Assembly (NCBI RefSeq): GCF_901709675.1
Contig: NC_051093.1
Coordinates: 248,001 to 312,000, forward strand
Direction: 5' to 3'
Source: Syngnathus acus
Taxonomy: Eukaryota; Chordata; Actinopteri; Syngnathiformes; Syngnathidae
DNA: 64,000 nt
Shown: positions 31,997 through 43,671 of the stretch, piece after piece
How the letters are laid out: the number at the start of each line of letters is the position of its first letter
How positions within the stretch are numbered: the first letter of the stretch is position 1
Position numbers and translations under genes: made by a program
Notes under the pieces: generated by a model
Told to the model about the DNA's origin: nothing
The model's input: only the letters and a program-made list of their open reading frames with translations
The model's database searches: none

Positions 31997-32338
31997 TTAA
32001 GTTGCTTTTGTATTTATCTAAAGAAAATATATAGTATATATACTATATATAAAATATATATATATATATATTTCTCTTTAATATATTGACTATGGTCAAA
32101 TTCTTGACAGAATCAAACAGAAACATGTAGTTACATGGGGTAGAGTCAAATAAGCTTAGGCTTCCTTCTACTCCCTTTTGAACAAATATGATTTTACGAT
32201 AAAGGAAAAATTATAATGCAATATCTTTTTCTCTTTCTTTTATGTTCTATTGTACTATGGAGTTATCATTTTTCTTTATTTTTGGTTTTTTTCTTGTATT
32301 TCTTTAATGTTCGAAATAAACAAAACAAACAAAACAAA
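31997..32338 (+). mobile_element. 5'-truncated LINE 3' end
   Basis: The same 3' UTR as at 30170-30447, including TTGACTATGGTCAAATTC, TAGAGTCAAATAAGCTTAGG and TTCGAAATAAACAAAACAAA. A TA-rich tract (about 32033-32070) has grown inside it. Confidence 0.75.
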
Positions 32339-32738
32339 TCTCTCAGGGGGGGGAACATATAATATGAATGTTATATTAACTATTATTTGAGTTGTCGTTA
32401 ATCATTAGTTATATCACGGGTCATCACGACGGGTTTGGTGGAGTTTTTACTGCTTCTTCCAACTCCTACCACGCTGACTGTAACTTGACACTATCTGGCT
32501 GCGTCTTGCCTCATTTGCATACTCACAGTGATTGGATGTTTACGGAGGGGCGCGGAGTCCTGACAGCAGGCTGTGTGAGGACACACACTGCACCGACATG
32601 AGAGAAGAGAGGGGGCTGATTAACGTGTGTTTCTATCAGCGGATTTTTCACTTCTAAAAGTTTGATTCGAGGGGGCAGGACATCTGCTTGAGGGGTTGCC
32701 CCCTCTTGCCCCTGCGTAGAGCCGGCACTGGTGCGTTT

Positions 32739-33540
32739 AGAATTACACTCTCGTCCTGCTAATTTTGGACACCTGCGTCCTGTCATAGTGAAAACATCCT
32801 GGCTTGGAAACCCAAACTATTGTTACTAAGATCCTAAATCGGCTTCACAGTCAACAGCTGAGTGGGTCACATGAGTGCAGAATGGAGCCCAAGTCTCTCA
32901 CTGGGTTGTCGTAGGTGGCCCTCAATTAAAGATGGAAAGCGCAGATATCAATGCCTGAGGTACTTGCTAACTATTTCAGGAAACATCAACCAATGAAAAG
33001 CCTTCAGCTGTGTCGCCAAAATGCTCCCTCCATATGAGCGACATTTTCGAGGCCTTCTGATGTCCCTCCAAGCGTGAGAGTCACTACACAGGCCGCGTCA
33101 TCAAACACACTATCGGCAGTCATGAGCACGGCTTCGCATTTTACAGCTAATCGACAATGCAACGTCCGGGCGTCCCCCAAGTGATGATATATTGAGCAAG
33201 TTGACAAATGGAGACTGCCTTAATCCGTGCACCTCATTTTGTCATGCAGCACGTGTCACGTTGGCCTCGAGTTACCAGCTGCCACTCCACATGAGACGCC
33301 CCCCGTCTGCCTGTAACGCAGCAAAATCCTAAAGAACGCCCTCAAGCACACGCGCGTGCGTACGTGCGTGTGTGTGTGCGTGTGTTGGGGGGGTGCAAGC
33401 AAAGATGGACGCGGGTGTTCATGCACAAAAAAATCATCTTAAAAAACCTCCCTGGCCTTTTTTATGCAATCCCATAAAATGAGGCGGATGGAGAGCTGCG
33501 ATTATTGTTAGTCAGCTGTTCAGACGGCGATTCATTTACA
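32739..33540. other. Intergenic, no gene recognised
   Basis: Apparently single-copy sequence upstream of the CpG-rich block. A GT/CG alternating run (33345-33390) lies within it. Confidence 0.4.
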
Positions 33541-34092
33541 AGAGCGCGGAGTGGATTTGTGTTCTGTGCGTGGACGCGCGTGTGAACATGCGCAGAGGCG
33601 AAGAGGGGGAGGCGCCGGTGGAGGGAGGGGTGCGCTGGCTATGGTTAATCTGTACGCGCGTTATGCAGAGCGCAATTTTTTAGTGAACAGCAGCGAGCGT
33701 CAAACTGGACTTTAGCGGATCGGTACTGATCGGCTACCGTCTGCGGTGGGCTTTTTATTTCGCAAGATGCTCAAACAAAGGATTTAAGTGGTGGGGGGAG
33801 CGAGGGGGGGAAATCACGCTTTTCTCTGTCGGACCTGTCGAAAACACATCCGCGGGTGGAGGGGTCAGCTGATCCGCTCTTCGTATGCCATTTGGGTTCT
33901 GCGACCAGCGTCTGTTCCGAAAGCGAGTCATTCGAAAGCAATTGGGCCGGCGACGCGAGTGTGGATGCGGAGAGTTGAGGACGACGACGCGGCTCTTTTC
34001 GAAATGTGATATGTGAAGCACGCAGTCTGGTCGACGCTGCCCACCGCACCTCCATACCAGCAAGCGGATCTATTTGCATCGATTCAAAAAAG
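33541..34092 (+). promoter_or_regulatory. gprc5b: CpG-rich block, candidate gprc5b promoter and first exon
   Basis: This 550-bp stretch is CpG-rich against an AT-rich background, with a TGCGCAG word (33588), G-rich Sp1-like runs and a possible donor AAAAAAG-GTCGGT at 34092. The first coding exon of gprc5b at 45548 has an acceptor just before its ATG, so an untranslated exon must lie upstream, and this is the best candidate. No TATA box is convincing and the donor is weak, so the call is tentative. Confidence 0.35.
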
Positions 34093-34166
34093 GTCGGTCG
34101 TGTTTATCATGCCACCATAAATAGCTAATTTCGGATGCAGTAGGGTAGAGGGGGCGGGGTGGAAGT

Positions 34167-34178
34167 ATGTGTGTGTGT

Positions 34179-34209
<31 letters not shown>

Positions 34210-34216
34210 GGGGGGT
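34167..34216. repeat. (GT)n microsatellite followed by a G-run
   Basis: About 14 GT units, then about 24 G. The long G-run is prone to slippage and to sequencing error. Confidence 0.95.
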
Positions 34217-36560
34217 CATGAAATTTGTTTTGTTTTGTTTGTTTACTAGTTATGGACTGAGCATCATTTCACCCCCCCATGCTGCTGGTGAAACTCTAGC
34301 GTCCTCCATTTTCATCCCCCCCAATACCCTCATGCTCACGCGGGCACGCAAGCGCTCACTGGGATATTTTGGGGAGTGCCAAGAAGTAAGGTGTAAGGTG
34401 TCATTCATTCTTCCAGGCACACACGCATTTGTAACAATGTCGCCTCAATCAAACACTCTTCTGGAATGCCCTGCATGGAGAGCCTGCCTTACATGCATGT
34501 GCCCAACATTGTCAAGAGGAGGATGGGGCTGCTGAGCCACGGCAAAAAGAGCATGTGTATGTTTCGATTCACCTGCTCCTTAGGTCAGCTAAAAGCAAGA
34601 GTGCCCCCCCACCCTGCTTTTTTTGGTGGTGGGAACACCAGCGGCACAGCACTGCCTGTGATTCAGCTGGAAATGGAGCCCAAATAGTCATTTGGGTGCC
34701 ATTAGAGGGAGAGAAGGGACGTTTGAGTGGAATGGGTGCCTGTGGATGTGTCGGCGTTTGGGTTGCTCAATAGACGACTCTCAATTTGAGCCTCGTTGGT
34801 GGAACTTCATTGTCAGTTAGAATGCGTCATCCCATACATGTGTTTTTTGGGATAGGAACGGTCCCTTCAGCCGATTACAAATCTGCGACACAAGCACGAG
34901 AGGTTGGCAGTGAACTCACTTTGGCGCTCCCACTTGATCAAAGTAAACATACTGTCAGTGTCTATTTGGAATATCGTAACGCTTACAATGCAAAAGGCCA
35001 TTGACAGCGACGGAAGAGTATCGCAGTGCCAGTTTTAGAACACAACAGCTACTTGAACACAAAAAGTGAAGCAACCCATGTAGACATAAAATATCATAAC
35101 ACTCACATATATTCTTAGTCCTTTGTGAAGAATGACTAATATGAGTACAGTCGTCAAACTCTTCTGGATTTAGAATGTCATTTTCACCATTGGAAATGAC
35201 GAAAATCGGATTCATGGCTTGGCAGTGCAATAGGCGAGATAAGAAAGAGAATGTCCCTGCTTCCCCTTTTCATTTATGTCCATGCCTCAACCCCTCCTCC
35301 ACACATGCACGCACATGCAGATCACCCCCACGCACACACACATGCACACACACGCACACACGGTACGTACGCAGAGAACACAGAGACACAAACAAACATG
35401 CACATCTCACACATTTGCAGATGCCTCACACACGTACATGTGCACGCGCCCACACACACACTTTTGGTCTTTGCAAATAATTGCTGTGACTTGTGTGTGC
35501 AAGTTGTGTCTTTCTACCTCGTAAAAAATTAAAAATGAGCAGATGACATGTAGGCCAAAAACATGATTGAGTCTATTTTGATGAGTTTGGGATGCCCCAC
35601 CCCTGCACACACATCCCCAGACCCTGTCTGACCAGCCACATTGTGTGTTTATGTTGAATCACTACTACTGTTAATTGCCAAGTCAATTAGCATATGGTCC
35701 TGCCGTAAGCCCAGTCCCATGCTAATGAGACCTAATTAAGGCGATAGGGGACGCCAGCAAACCTGCATGCTGCCTCTCGGCAGTCACGCAGACTCCGGTT
35801 CATTTTCCCCAGCCCGAAAATTTCATCACTGACTTTGGACTCGTTTACTGACGTCCATCATTGTTGAAGATGAAAAGGCTCGCTGACATCATTGAGACAG
35901 ATGGATGCATGATATTGTTGAACTAGGAAGTGAATTGTTCCCCCAGGGAGACAGTACTCCGGCTTGCATTTTGACCCCTCCCCCCACCCAACATAAGCGT
36001 CTGCCTGCTCACTAGCTGCCCAAGAGGGGACCGCAAAATATTAGCACAACGACAAGCCTAACAACAGTGCCGTTGTGCGCAAAAGTCCCTCACAACAAGC
36101 ATGTGTCCTGTCAGCAGCTCCGTGACTAAGTGGACTTTATGTCATTCGCTCAAAGTTATTCTTGCTCAAGTAGGAGAAGAAGCAATAAACTCTATCTTTG
36201 GCACCAAAGATTACAGACATTTTACTTCATAAAACATTGGAGCCTCCAAGGTCAACTGCAAAGCCCCCCCCCCTTCCGTTTCAATGAATTGACACGCCAT
36301 TCTACATTGCTATACACTGGAACAAGTCAGCCAGATATAGCTACTTTGGTGACTGCGTCTGGCTCGCGAACAAATCTGACATTTACACAATTGAAGTCAT
36401 AAATAATTTTGTTATATTATCAAAGTAGAAAATAGACGTACTGAAATCAAAATGTTAAATTAGCTTTCAAAATATAAATTATGATCACATTTGCAATCCA
36501 TCCCATCTGTTTTCTACCGCTGAAATCCACGGTTGCGTCATATCAGCCAATCCCAGTTGC
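34217..36560. other. Presumed gprc5b intron, no gene recognised
   Basis: Mostly single-copy sequence. CA-rich microsatellite tracts lie at about 35300-35460. The ORFs over them are low-complexity (His/Thr/Arg) and not real genes. Confidence 0.4.
35300..35460. repeat. CA-rich microsatellite, interrupted
   Basis: Several (CA)n and (CACG)n blocks separated by a few bases. Confidence 0.85.
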
Positions 36561-36714
36561 CCTTCGGTGTACAGAAGGGTGATGCCAGGTCGGACAAAAA
36601 AAGCACGATTTTTAGTGGACAATACAGGGCCTATGGGGTCGTGAGAGGTAAAATTCCATCCGCTTTATTTAAAATTTCAGCTAGCTAGCTGGTGTGTGCC
36701 AGGCAAGCAAGAAA

Positions 36715-37447
36715 GATGACAATTACCGAACATTTCAGAGTGAGTGGACCGAAGAATTCGCATTTGTGGAGAGAGGAGGCTCTGCTACTTGCCTCATAGG
36801 CAATGAAAAAATTGCATCAATGAAATGCTCCAATATCAAGCGCCACCTTGAGCCATGACATGCTACATTTGCAATCAAATTAAAGATTAAAGATTAAAGT
36901 CCCAATGATCGTCACACACACACCTGGGTGTGGTGAAATTTGTCCTCTGCATTTAACCCATCCCCGTGTGATTTTAATCCATCCCCTGGGGGAGAGGGGA
37001 GCAGTGAGCAGCAGCGGTGCCGCGCTCGGGAATCAGTTGGTGATCTGAAATACCCAGCTGGGGACAGCAGAAAGTTAGCGTGTGAAGAGTTCCAGAGGAA
37101 GGTCCAAGCTAGTCAACAGCAACTCCGTGTATGGACCAGACAAGGTGACTTTAATTCAGCTCGTTTTGCTGGTGCATTAGCAATTGTGAGGAACGGAAAG
37201 CCATTCACTGATGGCGAGTATTTCAACATTTATGCTTGATGTGGCTAATGAACTTTTTGACGACTTCACGGATAAAGAAAAGATACTCAAACGGATAAAA
37301 GACATGCCTCTGTCAGCAAGAACCGGTCACAATCGGGCCATTATGACTGATGAGAGCCTCAACGCCTGCATGAAGCTCAACCTCACCGCATATCAACCGG
37401 TCTACAAAGCCATCAGCAAAATGATGCAGCCCCAGAAGTCTCATTAA
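36715..37447 (+). pseudogene. hAT transposase fragments (GTF2IRD2-like)
   Basis: Pieces in order: MTITEHFRVSGPKNSHLW (36715), a conserved N-terminal stretch cut by the SINE, and then ISTFMLDVANELFDDFTD followed by ILKRIKDMPLSARTG (37215-37330). The order and wording resemble hAT proteins of the GTF2IRD2/ZBED5 kind. Several stops and shifts are present. Confidence 0.5.
36880..37052 (-). mobile_element. SINE copy, minus, truncated
   Basis: It matches the SINE at 15040-15297 in reverse: ATTAAAG-type tail at left, then CCCAATGATCGTCACACAC, and TTTAACCCATCCCCGTGTG. The head of the SINE is missing. Confidence 0.75.
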
Positions 37448-37662
37448 TGGTGAGGTTTTTTTTCTAGGCTTCAATATAAAAACCTTATTAGAAAGAATAC
37501 ATTAGTACACTCAAAAAATCATTGGTCTTAATTAAAATACATGCATTTAATTGTATTTAGCCTATCGGTTTTTTTTTTAAATGGTATGGCTCTCACGGGA
37601 ATTTTTTTTTAAAAAAGGGCATTTATGGCTCTGTCCGTCAAAAAGGTTCCCGACCCCTGCGT

Positions 37663-38160
37663 TACAGGGTCAAACTATCAACATCAAACCTTTTCAAGTC
37701 ACACTGGAAAATTCTTAATAGCCGCAAACAAGAAATGTTGTATTAAGCAAGTATAAAGTAAAATGACGGACGCGACATGACATCAAGGTTTGAACTGTCT
37801 CGCAAGTGTCAAAGACGTGAAAGGGAGGATAACAAAAAGGCGACTCATTTCTTATGACAGGCCAAACGTGCTGCTTGGGTTGTGGAAGATGTGTCGCTTC
37901 CATTCATGATGGCTTCCTCTCAACTGTCACACAGGCGTCAAAAGAAGTCAGTGTCAAGACCGGCAAGTTAAAAGAAAGAAAAATGACTCAACCTTACCTA
38001 GCCTGTTTGCAAGGTGTTTACACACAGAAATAATCCATCCTTCAATTTCCTGAAGTCCATCCCAGCAGTGTTTGGGCCGGAGGCAGACAACCCCCAACCC
38101 GTTGGCAGCCAATTGCAGGGCGCTGAGGGGATCCATCCCGGCCTCCCAGCAAAACAAACA
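37663..38160. other. Presumed gprc5b intron, nothing recognised
   Basis: No coding or repeat signal that I can assign, except a vague GATCCATCCCGG-type interspersed-repeat end near 38130. Confidence 0.4.
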
Positions 38161-38203
38161 AAACGAAAGTTACGAATGTAACTGCAATTCTATGAATCAC
38201 GAA

Positions 38204-38329
38204 TGCTTACAGCACTGAATGATTCCTGAGCGCATGCGCAGTCCGAGTAGGCATACCAAATTAGTCACCTGTGACCCCTGGATGACCCTAGACTGGTATA
38301 AAGTCCGGTGTCACTGGAGGCTTGTTCCC
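38204..38329 (+). repeat. DIRS left inverted terminal repeat
   Basis: The reverse complement of 41736-41864 with a few differences. It contains GAGCGCATGCGCAGTC. Confidence 0.8.
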
Positions 38330-38540
38330 TACGGAATCTTCTTGCATGAACACGAGGATTCCGAGTGACAGGATGTCCTGGCGGCGTCTTCTATCCAGGA
38401 GAGACTGCAGGAACTGAACAAGACATGGGGTCAGCCCCGCGGGTCTCGCACCATGCCGCAAACATCCCCCACCGGTTGGCGTACAGCCAACGGGTGAATG
38501 GCGCCCTGGATTTTCCGCCTGACAGGCGAGGTACAGTGAC

Positions 38541-40285
38541 TCAGCAGCAGGTCGGGCCCTTCAGCAGCCAAACACACAAGCGTAGGCTGGTTCGGATGCC
38601 AAATCGCCCTGTTGGGACAAAAGGTCCACCCTGACGAGGAGATGCCATGGCTCGCCGGAACACAGTCTGCCCAGCAGCGGGAACCATGTCCGGGCCAGCC
38701 AGAAGGGGGCCACCAGCAGCAGCACATGACTCTCCTGAAGAACCAGCTGAAGTGTCAGCCAATGGCCAGGAAGCAGCATCCAGGCATAAAGGCATAAAGA
38801 AGATGTGGCGGCCACGGGTACGCCAGCGCATCCAGACCCAGAGGGCTGGAGGCCTCCCCCAGGGAAAATCAAAGGGGACAGTGGGTCAACTCCCAGGAGG
38901 CCAAGAGATTGACCTCCGCCTCGCCGAAATGACACCATATCGCGTGCACCACGTCAGGGTGGAGGCGCCACTCTCCAGGAGAAGGACCCTGACAAGATAG
39001 GGTGTCTGCAACACTGTTTAGTTGGCCCGGCAGATACACAGCCCGCAGGCTGGCCAGACGGAGGACAGCCCAGAGGAGAAGGTGTCGGGACCGACTGTCC
39101 CTCTGGTAGTTTATGTGGAACACGGTCGAGGTGTTGTCTGACAGCACGAGCACATGCCTCCCCCACAGGTATGGCAAAAAATTGCATGAAAGCCAGGTGC
39201 ACTGCACGTAGCTCCAGCACATTGATGTGGCAAGCGTGATCCCGCGCGGACCACTGACCCAGAGCCGTGCTGCCAGATGGCGCCCCCCCCCCCCGTGCGA
39301 CTGGCATCCGGGACACCCCGCGTCAGAATAGCCTGGTCTCTCCAGGGCGCCAAGACGAGAAGGCACCTGTAGGACAACTTGAGTCTGGTGACGGTGCCAT
39401 TTGGGGTCCAAATGAAAGCTGTTCAGCCACCTCTGCAGGGGGCGCAACAACAGCAGGCCCAGCAGGACCATCGCTGTTAGGGAGGTCAATTTGCCCAGAA
39501 ACCACAAGGCAGCAGCTTGCCCTTCCGGAAGTGCATGAGAAGGCGAAGAACATCATGCACCTGGCGAGAGGCTGGACAGCCTCTCATAGTCACGGGCTCC
39601 AATGACACCCCAATAAAATCCGTCCTCTGAGTGAGGGTCAGAGAAGACTTGGGCAGATTGACCCGGATGCCCAGCCGGGCAACATGGGCAAGTTGGGCGG
39701 ACGTGTCTTAACCCACCTGAGCTCTCGACAGCGCGCAAATGAGCCACTCATCTAGGTACGGCAACACCGTCATGCGGCGCAGCCTTCACAAAATGCTTGG
39801 GGCGAGGGAGCACACGGAACAGCCTACTACAGCCTCTGTAGGCGAAGCAGAGGAAGCATCTGTGCTGAGGCGCTACCGGGACGTGGAAGGAGGCATCTTC
39901 CAGGTCGACAGACGTGAACCAATCCTCCCGGGCGACTGTCCATAAGACGTCAGCCGTGGTCAGCATGTGGAAAGGCAGGACCTTGAAACAAATGTTGAGC
40001 CCACAAAGGTCCAGGATCGATTGGTAACCGCCGGTCTATTTTGGCACCAGGAAGTCGACCGAATAAAAACCGCCTGGATGCGCCAGAGGATGGATCTCCT
40101 CGATAGCGCCCCTGGCCAGGAGTGTGGACAGCTCCCGGTCCAGTATTAAGGCCCTCGACGTGTCGGTGATAGTGGTCACCTTGACCCGAGAGGGAATGGG
40201 GGGACGGCGTTGGGACAAGATGAAAACCACCCAGGGGTCCCAGGCACACGCAGCCCAGTAACTGAGCTGCTCGTGGGAAAAGCAA
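38541..40285 (-). pseudogene. DIRS reverse transcriptase-RNase H, many frameshifts
   Basis: RT pieces: ELSTLLARGAIEEIHPLAH, FTSVDLEDASFHVPVAPQHR and FLCFAYRGCSRLFRVLPRP. RNase H: VLVLSDNTSTVFHINYQ, RAVYLPGQLNSVADTLS, GEWRLHPDVV and AEVNLLASWELTHCPL. These match the DIRS order and wording. The frame shifts repeatedly, so no complete protein can be made. Confidence 0.7.
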
Positions 40286-41735
40286 CCGACAGCCAGCCCC
40301 GAGGCCTCAGTCCCTAGACCGCTGGGATCGGGGGACGGAAGCAGAGAGTGCGAGCATGAGGTGAGCCAGGGAGTTACCGTTGTAGAACCTCACGAGAAGG
40401 TCATTGGGCACCCGACACTGGGGTCGAGGGCCCCGAACAGGCGGCCGAAGGGTCTTCTCCGGGGACACAATCAAAGAAGCAATGGTAGGTTCCACCGCAG
40501 GCATGCGATCCAGGCCGGCAACGGCAGCACCATGCATAGCCGCCTAGTCACGGCCGTCAGCCGAAAGCCGGTATCCCTCCAGCAAGCATGGAGCTCCCTC
40601 AAATAGTCCTCAGCTGGAGCTCCCTCAAATAGTCCTCAGATGCTGGGACTGAGAAGGCAGAAGAGAGATGCCTGTGCCAGAAGAAAGGACTCTCAGGCGC
40701 CGACAGCGCCAACAGAGACATGTCTAAATGCAGATGCTCCAAGGTGCGACGCAAGACTGCCTGCATCGAGCCATCCCCTGCTTTGCTGCAGGAGCTCGGG
40801 GCAGAAGACTGGGAGCCCAACTCCAAAACCACAGACGTGGGCCATCACCGGCGTCATTAAAAAGAGACGCCGAGGCTGCCACCGAAATGGTGCCATCCTC
40901 CTGAGCAAGCACTGGCATTGAAGGAGTGGACGGGCCACCCACAGAGAGTGGCACCCGTGCGAAAGCGACCTCATCTCCAACTAAGCCTGCAAGCGCCCCA
41001 CCTCAGAAGCAAGGTGCTGATCTGGAGGGACGGATCACAGCAGCTGGTGAAGCACAACGCATAGAGCGTCTGGACAGCCGATCCCAGGGGCGGGTACCCA
41101 CCATGTCCACACCGTCAGCTTCAAGGCACCTCGGACAGCGCTCAGCACTTACGTCCGAGGCCACAAAGAGGGCACCACAGTCCACACAACAATGGGAGTC
41201 CTCCATTGCGGAAAAAAAGGACAATACCAAAGAAGGCGGCATGGATGTTGCCTGCGACAAGCTCAAGCAGGAGAGTCGAGGGAAGATGGAGCGAACGCCA
41301 CCTGCACAGCAAACGCACGTCGCAAATGCACAATGCAGGACGACAGCCCAAGTAGCGACAAACCGAGGGAAGGCGGCGCGAACGCTCACTGAACAGCAAG
41401 CACGTCACAGGCGAAAGCCCGAGCAGCGACAAGCTGAGGAAAGGTGGCGCAAACACTACCAACACACAGCAAGCGCAAAATGTACAAAACAAGAGAAAAA
41501 TCCACAACGTGGACGCTAGCACGCGACCACGCCGGGACACAAGAACGGACGCAACAACTCCGCCGAAACACCATAAAGTCAACCACAGCTGCAGCCTGGG
41601 AGGGCAAAAATACGCTGCTCCAACCAAAGGTCACAAGGCTCCACAGCGGCGGAGAAAAGACGTCAAAAGACGAATCCAACCTTTCTTCAGGACAGAAAAC
41701 ACGCAGTGGTATGCAAGCTACGCGAGAAGAAAAGA

Positions 41736-41864
41736 AGGAACGAGCCTCTGGTGACACTGGACTTTATACCAGTCTAGGGTCATCCAGGGGTCAAAGGTGA
41801 CTAATTTGGTATGCATACTCTGACTGCGCATGCGCTCAGGAATCATTCAGTGCTTTAAGCACTG
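41736..41864 (-). repeat. DIRS right inverted terminal repeat
   Basis: The mate of 38204-38329. It contains GACTGCGCATGCGCTC. Confidence 0.8.
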
Positions 41865-41915
41865 CCTCCTGGGGGTTAGCAGAGATTAAATAGAAACACT
41901 TGTCATGTTTGTAAC

Positions 41916-43663
41916 TCATTCACTGCCAGAGGCCCTCCATTGATGCCGGCGCAGCCATCAAACGCTCATCCTCTTGATGCCACTTAACCTTCACATCCAC
42001 AAGATTGTTTCGAATGTCAATGATTTGCTTTGGCTCAAAGGTTGGGGAACGCTGAGATGGCGTCGTTGCTTCTTGACATCCAAACAGCACAACAAAATGG
42101 CAACGTTGCTGTGAAGGGCACAATGCGGCGACGAGAGTAACTCCCAACAACTGGAGCAGGAGCTGCACAACCGACTCGAGCGTTACATAAGATGCACGGA
42201 ATGGAGGCAAGGAAGAGCAGGGGCTGGGTGGGGGGCAAAATGGAAGGGGGGAGGGGAGGGATGTAATTGGGAAGGACAAGTGTTGTTGAGAGACGAAAGC
42301 GGAGGCTTTAAAATGGCGGAGTGAAAAGAAGCAGGATGAAACGCTATCCTTCTTGAACTCAAATTCAATTCAGCAGTTTTGTGACTTTCAAGGACATATT
42401 CCCAAAGAAAGCATCCATCCATTCAGCTGTCCATTTTCTACATTTGAACCGAGAACTCTTGGGGCCAAAGTCCCAAAATGTTCAACCAAACCAGATCATG
42501 TCCTTTAGCATAATACTAACCTAGCATGTGAAAAGCCATTGGCAGGCTGAAGAATCTTGGCCTCAATGCAAGTGTCACACAGTGCTGTCATTTCCACTGT
42601 TGTGGAACACTGTGGTACTACGCTGAAGTTCAGACTGTCAAAACCTGTCAAATACCACACTTACAAACTAGGGTGCAAACAACAAAGCACAATATTGTTC
42701 TTGCTGTGGTACATTGTTCATCAATTTTGTGGCTCGCCTCTGACAAAAAAAAAAAAAGGATTCGTGTGATGTCCGTTAGCTTGTGCTTGCATGTAAAGGT
42801 CGACTTTGTCATTTTGCATGTGACTGATGTATGTGAATGTGTGTATGTGTGTATGTATGTGTGTGCGTGTGTGCGTGCGTGTGTTTTGCCACTGGCTCTT
42901 CAATGTGTGCGTGTGTCCTGTAGCCAGAGCAACCATCTGTGTAAGGGGGAGTGACAGCGTGACAGAGGGGTGGTGGTGGGAGGGTCGAGGGTCTTCCTGC
43001 CTCATGTTGCGAGTATGCCTACGATGTTCTCCATGCTCGCTCATTAAGAGCTGACAAATAGCAGTAGCAAATTCAAATGGAAAATGAGACAAGAGCAGAA
43101 GCTGTCCACCCTGCTTAGTACGGACGAGCTTGTCTCCGTCAAGATGGGGGAGGTAACCATGGGGGCTGGAGCTCAAGTGCGTCTTGAATGTGAAGGTGGT
43201 GTGCACGTCACAAAGCTATACTAAGCCATACTACGGCCGGCTTTTGGCGACTCATCAGCAGGTGATGTAAGTGAGGGGGTTGGGGGGGCAGGAGTAAAAC
43301 ATGAAACTACAGTGGTGGGCAAGAATTCCAGTGGGTGCAAATCTCTGCGGGTTACACAAAAGAGCTGAAAACAACATGGCAACACTCACTGTGAGATGAA
43401 GTCATCGTCATCATCAACTTGCATCGTTGTTCTTCTTACAGGAACAGTACTTGTTTGGTATTTGTTCAAATTGTGTCCCACGCTTCTCTCCACGGTCATC
43501 ATGGACATCATCTTTAGAGAGCGCGAGGTCATTTGAAAGCTGTGTAATACGGAGTACGTGTCGTCTACAACTGTTTTTAAATGGCCACTCAAAACGATTC
43601 CTTTTCAGTCCAAGAACAAAAGCAAAATGTTTGATGTTGTCATAAATGGGGAATTAAACCGCA
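41916..43663. other. Presumed gprc5b intron, no gene recognised
   Basis: Single-copy-like sequence with a GT-rich microsatellite at 42835-42890. No splice-flanked coding segment was found. Confidence 0.4.
42835..42890. repeat. GT-rich microsatellite
   Basis: Runs of GTGTATGT and GTGTGCGT units. Confidence 0.85.
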
Positions 43664-43671
43664 TATCGTTA

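Larger units (their letters stand above)
30804..32730. mobile_element. hAT transposon, 1.9 kb, with three older or nested pieces
   Basis: The ends are CAGGGCCGGTTCTAGG and GTAGAGCCGGCACTG. The perfect 8-bp duplication GTGCGTTT is at 30796-30803 and 32731-32738. Inside are family C copy C2 (30872-31774), an RTE 5' fragment (about 31830-31996) and a LINE 3' tail (31997-32338). No transposase frame was found. Confidence 0.85.
36580..37660 (+). mobile_element. hAT remnant with a transposase pseudogene
   Basis: The right end is GGTTCCCGACCCCTG (37646-37660), a hAT-type terminal repeat. The matching left end is not visible. Inside are decayed transposase pieces and a SINE (36880-37052). Confidence 0.55.
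38163..41915 (-). mobile_element. DIRS-type tyrosine-recombinase retrotransposon, defective
   Basis: Inverted terminal repeats face each other: 38204-38329 and 41736-41864, including CAAATTAGTCACCTGTGACC against GGTCAAAGGTGACTAATTTG. A weaker outer part extends both. No target duplication is seen, as expected for DIRS. Reading on minus, gag-like sequence (about 41100-41630), reverse transcriptase (about 39600-40290) and RNase H (about 38870-39510) follow in the DIRS order. The space after RNase H is only about 500 bp and shows no recombinase motif. Confidence 0.75.

Noticed and set aside
35175-35532. His/Thr-rich small proteins
   Set aside because: They are translations of CA-rich microsatellites.
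38365-41800. Plus-strand ORFs across the DIRS element
   Set aside because: They are antisense to decayed RT-RNase H; the minus strand carries the recognisable motifs.
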